Origin: Gari tellinella
Lineage: Eukaryota; Mollusca; Bivalvia; Cardiida; Psammobiidae
NCBI GenBank assembly: GCA_922989275.2
Contig: OV277861.1
Coordinates: 52,739,623 to 52,803,622 of the forward strand
Length of the DNA stretch: 64,000 nucleotides
Direction of reading: 5' to 3'
Shown: positions 33,301 to 45,300 of the stretch, piece by piece
Position numbering within the stretch: position 1 is the stretch's first letter
Layout: every line of letters begins with the position of its first letter
Translations under genes and position numbers: made by a program
The notes under the pieces: generated by a model
Seen by the model: only the letters and a program-made list of their open reading frames with translations
Databases searched by the model: none
What the model was told of the DNA's origin: nothing

Positions 33301-36300
33301 TATTACTTTATTACAAAATATTTGGAGAAAATTTTTTATTTTCATATAAAGGGAATGTGGTCAAAGTTAAAAACCTTAAAATTCACAAAAGTACCAGGGT
33401 TCCAGATAAGAGGGAGTAAACTGAACAAATCCAGCATTTTCTCATTTATTTCAGCACCAAATCATATGGTGTTACTACTCATTAGAATCACCTCTTCGAG
33501 ACAATTCTAATGAGTAGTGACACCATAGGGTTTAAAGCAGAAATAAAGATTTTAATTTTTGAAATACTCCCCTTATCTGGAACCCTGAAGTACCACTAAT
33601 TAACTTGTTTTTCACATTCAAAGAGTTAATACGCTAACATGCCCACGTAATTAAAAGCCCACAACATACAAACATACATACTGAATGTACCTGGGTGATC
33701 TTCTTCAAGTCCTCTACAGCAGGACCTGCACTAAAGGTGATGTTAGATACTTTGCTCTGCAAGTAAACAACAAGAGGAGAAATATATCATTCATCTTTAA
33801 TGTATAGCTTGTTTTCTGTGTTCAGGACAGAAGAATAAATAAAGTGGGCTAAAACTAAACCAGAAATCCACAGTATCTTTAGTTTATTTACCCCTAGGTC
33901 TCAATTTTTTACTTTCCCCATAGGTCTATAGTGTTGACTTACCGTCCCCTTGTTCTCTAGTGTTGTCTTAACCACTATGTCTCTAGTGTTGCCTTAATCC
34001 CAAGGTCCCTAGTGTTGGTTAATACACACCTGTCCTGTCTTTAGTGTTAACTATTCCCTGGGTCTCTAGTTTAACCCATTACCCCATAAATATGCTTTTT
34101 TACGCATTTAACTTATCCCCCCACTGAAGAAAATAGTTTCACTTTATAAAACTATGAATATGTATATAAAAAAAATAGTTTCTTTAGCCTAAATTAAAAA
34201 GATTGTAGCTTAAAGCAGGCTGAAAGTAAAGCAGAATGTGCCTTAAGGCACATTCTGCTTTACTTTCAACCTGCTTTAAGTGGTCTACTATCTACAATAC
34301 TAGAAACAGGCTATGGGGTAAAGGGCTAACCCCTAGATCCCTAGTGTTGGTTAATATACACCTGTTTTGTCTTTAGTGTTTACTATCCACTAGGTCTCTA
34401 GTGTTGGTTTAAACATCCTCTCCCTGGTCTCCTAGAGTAGACTAACCCTAAGGTTTCTAGTATTGTCTTACTCCTTTTGTCTACGGTATGGTTTCACCAA
34501 GTCGCTATTGTTGATTTGACCCCTAAGTTTCTAACTGTGAACGTTGATGTATCCCCTGGGTCAATAGTACTGACTTGCATCCTGTGTCTAGTATTGTCTT
34601 ACTCACTACATGTAATTATCTAGTGTTGGTTTAACCCCTTTGTTTCTAATGTTGAATTAACCCCTAAGGTCTCTAGTATTGACATTCCCCAAAGGTCTCT
34701 AGTGTCAACATTCCTCAAGGTCTTTAGTGTTGACTTACCCCTAAGGTCTCTAGTGTTGACTTATCCATGTCTCTAGTATAATCTTCACACACACACACAA
34801 CCCCCTAGATCTCTAGTCATTACTTATCTTGCTGTCTCTAGTATTACCTTACCCACTAGGTCTCTAGTGTTGACTTACCCCTAGGTCTCTAGTGTTGTCA
34901 ATATGCACATACACTATCCGCGGGTTGGCCTGACCCTGGCATATGATGGTTATAGTCTTTAGCTTGTTCCTGTCTTCATCGCCACTCTCCCAGAATGTCT
35001 CTGTAGAGTTGTCTATAACACAGAGTAAATGATCAATATTTAAGTTTTTATATCTTTATGTTCAGTTCACTGCCAATGATAATTTTCATTCAAAAGACTT
35101 TGTTCTTTCTGTTTATGCTATTAACACTAGTCTTATGCCCTTTGCAAACAATTTTGAGCTAAGTATAATGGTGGGGACCCTGATCAAAGGGTTCCTGAAG
35201 GAGTCCATTTATCTGGGTCTACAATGTTTGGAAATGATGTATATTCTCAGTTCCCACATTATGGTTTAAAGAAGAGGACCTCTAATGAGATGGGCCAATG
35301 TTGGTTAATATCGGAACACTACAGACAGCAATCAACCATTCTCAGACAAGCGGCTGAAGAGAAGGGCATCTCGATTTACTAGAGTACCCATTTTAGTCTA
35401 ATCTCATGATTAGGGGTCCTCAACCATAAATCTACAAATACAATCAAAGTGAAGATCAATTTAGGAAACTTAGCCCTGTTAGAGCCTATTTTCAAGTATA
35501 CCTGTTAGACTTGCTATCATAGCCTGGCGACTGGAGGCCTTGATCTCTGCTGTTGGTGTGAGGTCCTTCAGAGCTATCACTTTATAGCCAGCCTGTGTCA
35601 TATAAAACAAAGACTTGATTAACCCATTACCCCATAGCCTGTTTCTAATATTGAAGATAGCTAACAACTTAAAGCAGGTTGAAAGTAAAAGCAGAATGTG
35701 CCTTAAGGCACATTCTGCTTTACTTTCAGCCTGCTTTAAGCTTCAATTTACTTACATATGGAAAATATCTCTAATGGTGCAAATTCATAACTGTATAAAT
35801 TGGAACTATTTTCTCTGTGGAGGACTAAATAAAAGGCGTTAAAATGCATATTTATGGGGTAATGGGTTAAACCCTTTCCAGTTTGATCTCACAACTATTG
35901 AAAAATGACCCAGTACAACAACACCAAATGGGAGACAAAGATTGTGTGTGTTGTTTGGAGGAAGCTGTTAAACAGAGAGGGAAAATGAATACCCTGACAG
36001 TCCTGAGCTTACATTTGCAAAGAGTTTGAACCAAGATCAGATGCTGCGTAACGCAGCATCTGATCTGGGCTCAAACTGTTTGTCACTCGTCTTCATGTTT
36101 CTACTGTCAAAACGTCCAATACAGAATTTTGAGAAAAGTAGCAGACAAGTTTAAGCAGACAATATTGCAGCAGCGAATACGTTAGACATAAACATAAATG
36201 TCTTGTTTGGAGGAATAATGGCAAGCATTGTTGTTAGGAGGGAATCATTGTTCGTAGGGCCTTTGTCGGGAGGGAGCACTGTTCTGGTTTCCACCACAGA

Positions 36301-39300
36301 AAGGGTTAATTACAATGTGATCGCTAAGTAAAGAAGCATGGAGACCTCTTAACCCATTACCCCATACCCTGTTTCTAGTTTTGAAGATATGTGACCACTT
36401 AAAACAGGTTGAAAGTAAAGCAGAATTCTGCTTTACTTACAGCCTGATTTAAGTTACCATCTGCTACGATATAGAAGATATTTCTTACATTGACTGTTTA
36501 AAGTGGAACTAATTACTTCAGTTGATGAATGAAATAAAGGCGTAAAAAGGCGTTTTTATGGGGTAATGGGTTAATACGAAAGACTCTGGCATTTGATTTG
36601 TCTAGGCTTTTTGTCTGGACATCATTACAAGAGTTGTGCGTTTTGAGCATCTCTGTTCATTTTTTAACGCATTGGAAATATATCATCCAAATTATACTGA
36701 CACTTTATAGGAACATAGCTCTAGAAGATGCTTTCTTTAACATTCATCTTGCTTAAACTAGTTATCCCATAGCCTAGTATCTCTTAAAAGAAGGTTGAAA
36801 GAAAAGCAGAATTGAGAATTCTTCTTTACTTTCCATCTGCTTTAGCCCATTACCCCATAGCCTATTTCAAGTTTTGAATATAGGAGACCACTTAAAGCAG
36901 GTTGAAAGTAAAGCAGAATGCGCCTTAAGGCACATTCTACTTTACTTCCAGCCTGCTTTAAGCTATTATCTGCTAGGATATAGAAAATATTTCTTAAGAT
37001 ACATATTCATGACCGTAAAAAAGGGGGCTATTTTCTTCAGTAGAAGAATAAGTTATAGGCGTAAAAAGGCATATTTATGGGGGAATGGGTTAAGCTACAT
37101 CCTTAAAAGATACTGGAAATGCCCTTCAGTTTTGAAAGTTCTGAGCCTCCTAGGTGTAGACTACTTTCCTAAGTGTAGAAATAATTAGACATTTACAATA
37201 GCATATTTATGGACTAATGGGTTAAACTGCTGTACATATTTAACACCCAGGTAAGATCATATCAGAATGGGGCCTTCTCTTAGAAACAAAACACTAATAA
37301 TTTGAAGATCTTGTCTATTCTGCATTTAAGTTTTGTTTTACCTGTTGCATTTCCCCGTTGGCTTCCTCTAACAATTCATCTGATTTGCTGAGTATCTGAC
37401 TGATATTGCTGAAGACATGACTCTCGTGTAGGAACTGGTGATCAGACTGGCGGAACTTCAGACAGAAGCAGCGAAGAGCCATTTGCTGTAATGATAGAAG
37501 AACAAGTTAGATAGGTCAAACCTTGCTTTACTCCTTAAGGCATATTTTGCTTTACTTTCAGCTTGCTTGAAGCAACCATCTGTTAGGATATAGAAAATAA
37601 TTCTTATGGTACATGTTCAAGACTGTATAAATTGGAACCATTTTCTTCAGAGGAGGAGTAATCTATGGGGGAAAGGGGCTATATGTCTTAATTATAGAAG
37701 GAACCAAATTAGGCGTGTCGGTTTGGTCTTGATCTGAAATTATAGTTTCAATTGTTGTTTAACACTTTCCCCTATAGAAGCGGCTTTTAGCGTATTTAAT
37801 TTATTCCTCCGCTGAAGAAAATAGTTCCAGTTTATACCCCCATGAACTATTACCATAACAAACATTCTTATATAGCCTAACAGATTGTAGTTTAAAGCAG
37901 GCTGAACGTACTGCAGAATGTGCCTTAAGGCACATTCTGCTTTACTTTCAACCTGCTTTAAGTGATCACCTGTCTTTAATATTATAAATAGGTTATTGGG
38001 TAAAAGGTTAATCCCTTCACTTTGTAGACCCAAGTACAATGGTTATTTCCAAACAGACACTCTTCATCTCATCTGGATCCCAACTGTTTGCAAAGGTAAT
38101 CACAGTTTCTCTGTTAGTATATAAAGAGTTGAATGTTTGAATGTACAGCGCTCCCTCTCTACAATGACATCCAATGGGAGACACAGATTGTGTGTTGTTC
38201 GGAGGGAGTCATTATAGGGAGGGGGAAATTAAGACTTGGCTTACATTTGCAAACAGCTTGAATCCAGATCAGACAGCGTGTAATGCTGTGTCTGATCTGG
38301 ATTCAAGCTGTTTGTCACTTGTCATTAAATTTAATCAATCAAATTGTCCACTTTTATGTAACTTTGAGAAAAACAGCAGACAGCAAATTTAAGGAGATGA
38401 TATTGCAGCAGTAAAGCATTAGACATAATTGCCCTGTTCAGGAAACTGCGGTAAGGGTCGTTGTAAGGAGGGAGTTGTTGTTTCGAGGGGCTGTTGTAGA
38501 GAGGGAACACTGTAGATGAATTTTTAGTGGCCTGCCTCCTCACCTGTATGATGGAGCCAAGAGGTAGAGACATTGTTACATCAGCTATAGACTGAAGTAG
38601 TGTGTGGAACGTCTCTGGAAGGGGATCTACTGCCTTCCCAGCGATTGTAATGTCAGCTAGTGGATGGTCACATATAGGTACCTCCTGAGGATTGGAATAA
38701 ACAGTAAAACCTTTCTATTATGACCAATAAATTCTTGTCATATGCAAACAGTGAATACCCAGATCACGAAGCCCTCTGATCTGGGTCTTCACTGTTTGTT
38801 ATAATGCAAAATATTAACAACAAGAGCACTGCAGTGCGGCAAAATACGCCCGTCATGGCCGGCGGATGTCAAAGTCGTCCGGACTCAGGCCGACTGGAAA
38901 AAGTTGCCCGGAGTATAGGCCCGACTATCGATCTCAAAAAGACTATGCTGTAGTATTGCGATAGCTCAAGTACTATCCCGTTAGTATTGCGATAGTCAAG
39001 AAACTATTGCAATACTATCACGATAGATGCCCAATTTTGACAATAAAGGGGGCATAACTCTGCTAAAAATAGTCGCCAACATCTGAAATTTAACAGGAAC
39101 CAAAATTCACAGGTGCCTTCCCTGTATGATGAGAAAGCTAAATATGAAATTTGGTTACAATAGACAAAATGTAATGAAATTATTATCAGGAAACAATATA
39201 TTGTTAAAAAAAATTGTGTGAAGGGCCATAACTCTTAAAATACGGAGTCAAACCAAAAACCCGTTATATATATTTAAGTCACTTCATTCATTGTATCACC

Positions 39301-42300
39301 ATATCAAATTTGAAATCAATTGAATAAAAAATAAAAAAGTTCCGTTTTTTTTTTTTTTTAAATGCCCATTTTTTACAATAAAGGGGCATAACTCTGCTAA
39401 AAATAGTCGCCAACATCTGAAACGCGAACTTGTCCGAACTATTGTGGTATGGAATATTTGTAGGAAGTTTAATCGAAATCGGTCAATAAATGAAGGTGAG
39501 AGAGCGCTAAGAAGAAAAGTTAACGGACGAAGTGTGGCTTATTTTAAATTTTAAGTATGTAAAGGGGCATAACTCATAGAAAAATAATTTAACAGGAACC
39601 AAAATTCACAGGTGCCTTCCCTGCATGATGAGAAAGATAAATATGAAATTTGGTTACAATAGACAAAATGTAAGTAAAATTATTATCAGGAAACAATATA
39701 TTGTTAAAATAATTGTGTGAAGGGCCATAACTCTAAAAATACAGTCAAACCAAAAACCCGTAATATATGTTAAGTAACTTCATTCATTATATCACCATAT
39801 CAAATTTGAAATCAAGTGAACAATAATAAAAAAAATTTTTTTTTTAAAAATGCCCATTTTTGACAATAAAGGGACATAACTCTGCTAAAAATGGCTGCCA
39901 ACGTCTGAAACGCGAACTTGTCCGAACTATTGTGGTATGGAATATTTGTAGGAAGTTTAATCAAAATCGGTAAATAAATGAAGGTGAGAGAGCGCTAACA
40001 AGAAAAGTTAACGGACGGACGTACGGACGGACAGCGCTGGGTATACCATAATACGACCGTCGATGACGGGCGTATAAAAACAACCCTTGAAAGTCAGAAA
40101 TGGACTAGACTCAAATGGAAACTGGAGTTGTCCATTTAAAGTTTCAGGGAGAAAAGAGTTACAGAGGAAAAATGAGATGGCCATTGCTCCCTAGAAACAA
40201 CAAGCTTGACTGTAAACATACTCACCTCCTGGTCTTTCTTGGGTTCTTTTTTCTCCTTGACTACTTCATTCTTCTGTCCATCTTTGCCTACTTCTTCCTC
40301 CTCCTCTTCTTCATCATCTAAGGGTGACAGGGCGGACACAAAGAACCACAGGAGGTCGTGTACACACACAGACTGAGTGACACTCCGTAACAACCAGTTC
40401 AAAGCCTAAAACCAAACGCCAAATGTTTGCTATTAACCCATTACCCCATAGGCTGTTTCTAGTTTTGAAGATATGTGATCACTTAAAGCAGTTTGAAAGT
40501 AAGGCAGAATGCGCCTTAACCCTTTGAACCCTAGTCCCGCCTATAGGCATCCTTTTCAAAAAGTGTACATGTGAATAGTACACTTGTCCTATGCAAACAG
40601 TGAAGACCCAGATCAGAGGGCTCCGAAAGGAGCCCTCTGATCAGGGTCTTCACTGTTTGTCATAATGTCATTCATTGACAAAAACAACCCTTAAAAGTCA
40701 TAAATGGACTAGACTAAGATTGAAACTGGAATTGTCCATTTAAATTTTCAGGGAGGAAAGAGTTAAGGCGCATTCTGCTCTACTTTCAGCTTGCTTTAAG
40801 CTATCATGTGCTAGAATGTAGAAAATATTCCCTATAATTTATATTCATGACTGATTAAATTGGAACTATTTTCTTCAGCGGAGGAATAAATCATATCCGC
40901 TAAAAGGCGCTTCTATAGGGGAAAGGGTTAATACATCTCAAACTAGAAAATGTACATAAGCAATAGTTGTTGTTTTTGTTTACAGGTCCAAAGATTTCAT
41001 TTTAACCCATCACCCCATAAATACGCCTTTTTATGCCTTTAATTTATTTCTTCACAGAAGAAAGTAGTTTGAATTTATACAGTCATGGATATATGTAATT
41101 AGAAATATTTTCTATGTTCTAACAAATGGTAGCTTAAAGCAGGCTGAAAGTAAAGCAGAATGCACCTTAAGGCGCATTCTGCTTTACTTTAAGCCTGCTT
41201 TAAGTGGTCACCTGTCTTTAAAAACTAGAAACAGGCTGTATGGAGTAATGGGTTAACAGAAGCCCTGTAATGAAAACAAGCTAAGAGGGAAAAGGGATAA
41301 TGACTTGCCTGCATGGAGAAGACCCTACAAGTGGCCTTCCTGAGTGCCTGCTTCATGGCCAACTGCAATCCCTCTAGGTCATGCCTCTGTATAATAAATG
41401 CCATGACAGGCCGGTTGAGAGTCTTGTCATTTGCTGAATTGTTGCTACCTTTCTTGTCCACAGAGTTAATGAGCTTTGTCATGGCTGCTGATGGGTGCTT
41501 CAACAGGGTACCCCCATCTGAAAATATGGAATAGTAAAGTCACAAAAATAGATTTGCAAAATTAAACTATCGATACTATCGGCGATTGTTTGAGCTACTT
41601 TCAATAGTTGGGCCTCTATTACTTTCATCGAAGACATGTAGTAAAACCTTGTTTACAAATAACACTCTCAATGAGCTGTACCTGATTTTTGAGATGATGG
41701 GTTTGATTTTGTTCCCACTGTGTGTTTAAGTCTCTTTTACTCCTTTTCCGTACAGCTTGTTTTCAACATTGTAGACAGATGGTTGCTTAAAGCAGGTTGA
41801 AAGTAAAGCAGAATGTGCCTTATAAGGCGCATTCTGCTTTAATTTCAGCCTGCTTTAAGCTACCATATGCTACGATACTATTCATAATAGTGTATGTGAT
41901 AAAACTATTGTGATAGTATTGCAATAGTAAATCCAACTATCGATAGTCTATCGTGATAGTGTTTTCAACTATCAATAACGATCATGATAGTAATATTGGT
42001 CACAATAGTAAGCCCTATTGAATAGGTCATGAACATTCCATAATGATACTTATTTAGAAATCCATTTACATACTCATAAAAGGAGAAACAAATAAAATAA
42101 AGATTTTTTCCGTAGGAAAGGGTGCAGTCTCATGTCAAACAGCTAAGGGAGCTGTCTGATCTGGATCTACAGTGTTTTAAAAAAAGTCAATATTCACAAG
42201 TAGCATGAGAGCAGATATGCAATATCCGCCAGTTTCAAGCAGTCACCTGGCAGGTTGTATATGCATGTCATAATATGTAGATAAAAGTTCTTTACTTGGA

Positions 42301-45300
42301 CAGGGTAGAAAACTAAATAGCCTCTCTATGAAAATACAGGAAGTATTCTAAAGGTGCATATTCATTTAAGGAATAATTCGAATATTTATTGTATTCATGG
42401 AGGTATGAAAAAAAAACCTGGTCACACTGTGTGAAACCGCGAAGCGGTTTCATACAAAAGTGTGACCAGGTTTTTTTTTCATACCTCCATGAATACAATA
42501 AATATTCCGAATTATTCCTTATAATTTAATATCACTTCTGAATTTAAGAAAGTTATTAAATACAGAATCTGACGCGAATGTTCTTTTTTAACGCTTTAAA
42601 ACGTAGGTTGTAGTCCCTCCGCCATATATATTTTCCACCAAAACGCGACGTTGTTATGTAGTAACGCCGACGTCAATGACGTCATTTGGCATCCTGCTTC
42701 ATGCAGCGCTTGTGAAGAGCAGTTGGACTAAGGGAAAGTAGTCCTGACAAGGCGTGGCCTGAATTTTTTTTTTCATGGAGTTATGAAACACAAATTACAG
42801 CCAATCACAGCTAACCAAATGTAATGAAAACAAACAATATTAAATTATGACTGTATGAAGTGATCTATTTTCTTTAGTGGAGGAATAAATTCATCTTCTT
42901 AAGATAATCGCCATACCTCCTACTCCGCCACTGTTATTCCGTCTTCTAGAGGATACAAGTCTTCCCAAGTTCTTCTCATGCAGATTGGAGCTATCATCAT
43001 CTGAGACTATTTCTGAGATACTGCGATGGAAGCCAGATTTCTTGATTCCCTCCTGGTCAGACTCTGGACTGGTTCCAGCACTTCTAACACTCACATCAGC
43101 ATCAGACTGAGCCTCCTAACAATAAACATAAACCATGAATCCTTATACCCTGGTGTATCTGAAAAAATTCTTGCCTCGGTCAAAGATGGCAAATGTATAT
43201 TCTTTTCAATGGCTGCTTTATGCAAGTTTGCCTGTAAAAAATTGTCCACAGGCTCAGAGTCTAAAACAGTCGAACTTCGATATCTCAAACTAGCTTAACT
43301 CGAACTAACCAATAGTTCGACACATGAACTGCATTGTTTAATGCTCTGTTAAGTCGAACATACCCATATTTCAAAGTTAAAACGTGGCTAAGCCAAGTTT
43401 TAACTTTAAAATACGGGTACGTTCGATTTAACCGAGCTCGAGATATCCGTGCATTCTGCTTTACTTTCAGCCTGCTTTAGGCTACCATCTGTTAGAAAAT
43501 ACATAATATTTCTTTTGATACATATTTATGAGTGTATAAATTGGAACTATTTTACAGTGGAAGAATAAATGAAATGCGCAAAAAAAAATAAATGTAATAT
43601 ATGGAGTAAAGGGTTAACTTTACCGATGGTGATGTAGGAGGTATACATGTTGACAATGGTCTGGCATCCTTCCCCAGTGACCCTGATCGTGCAAGTGGAC
43701 TGTGTCTCGGCTCAGTGGGCAGTCGAGGTCTATAGGCGACTGGTTTGTGGCTGCTTAGCGACCCAGACCTGACAAATACTCGCTCATCAGCATCAATGAA
43801 AAAGTCATCAGCAAATGCAGAGTCTGAGCTTTGGGCACTTTGACGTATCAGGTACTGGAATGGCACGGGTGGAAACGGGTTCAAGTCCATTCTAAAATCC
43901 TCTGATACACTGGGTAGAAACAAGTCACCCCGATTGGGAGTCTGTTTTTTTAAGGACTGCATTGGTAAAGTGAAGCCAGACGCACTGGCCAAGTCCAGTA
44001 AAAACATGGCGTTGTTCTTTAGCACGATGTGAGGATCTTGTGGAGAGAGAATACTTTGTTGACGGCTCATTGAAGATTTTTTCTTTAGTTTCTTCCCTCT
44101 GTCTTTTTCTTTCTGGGCGTGTCTCTTCTCTTTCAAGTACTTCTCCCTGCATTTATCACAGATCAAATACCAGCTGCTGCCTCCCACACCTCCCTCCCCA
44201 CAATTACCAGCCCATCCCCCACAGAAGTTCCCCCCACTGTTATAACCCTTCCCCCCTGCATGCCTGCCACAGCCTGGATGGGACTGTCTCATGTGGTAGG
44301 TGACAGGGTGGGGAAACATTCCTCCACATAACTCACACACAGTCTCTCTGTCACCACCAGCAGCAGCATAAATTCCTGCAATTGCATCAGCAAACAAATT
44401 CCCACCTCTACCATACTGTTTGGCATCTTTCTTCTTCTTACTTTTCTTATCTTTGTCCTTCTTATCATCCTTCTTGTCAGACTTCTTACCTTTGGCAGCT
44501 ATAGAGGGGCTTGGATAGATCAGTTCCTGAAATATAACTCTCTCAGTAGCAGTAAACAACTCTTCCCAGAAGTACACGAGATGTTGTAACGTTGTAGGAA
44601 GCACTGTCTCTTTCTCCGTTACTGGTGATTTCTCCGGCAACACAAAGTGCTCAAATGTCACAGTTGCATCAGACCTATATCTTGAAGTGTGATCTTTCTT
44701 TTTCTCAGAGTCAGAATGAATTTCCACCTTCTCAACATCCTTTTTCATCTGTGGGTCAAGCTTGAATCTCACCCGAGGTTCATTAATATTAGCATTGTCC
44801 TTAAGCTTGGCTTGATCTTTACTAGAGTCTGTTGCATGCCTAACTCTTTGCTTTTCTACCTTTTTATTAGTTTTAGCAAACTGGGACATGTCCTTTGACA
44901 AGTTTGGATTGAATTTCAGGAACGATGCGCATGCCATGGCGTCATGGACAATTCCTTCATGCCACACAAATGCAGCAAACACTGCCCTAAGGGCCTCAGC
45001 TACTGAGGGAGACAATGCCTTTTTCACCATAGTCTTAGGTTTATCATATATACTAGAGGCTGAAAAGGCCCGTGCTCGACCCACTGGTGCTATATCTCTC
45101 TGTGATGCAGGGGAGGCCGCCCTTTCTCTTTTAGTTCTCAGCTGACGTCCCCTGTCTTTTCTGATAGTTTTGGGAGATAATCTGTAAAACAGAAAAGAAT
45201 CATCAAGGAAGATAAACAGCAGGGGCCTATATTGAGAAAAGTCGTACAACAAAATCGGTTGTCAGTCAAAACTTTAAAATACATGCGCTTTTTGATTTCT

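Noticed and set aside
44040..45145. Plus-strand ORFs opposite the large MYCBP2 exon
   Set aside because: They are mirror frames of a strongly supported coding exon.
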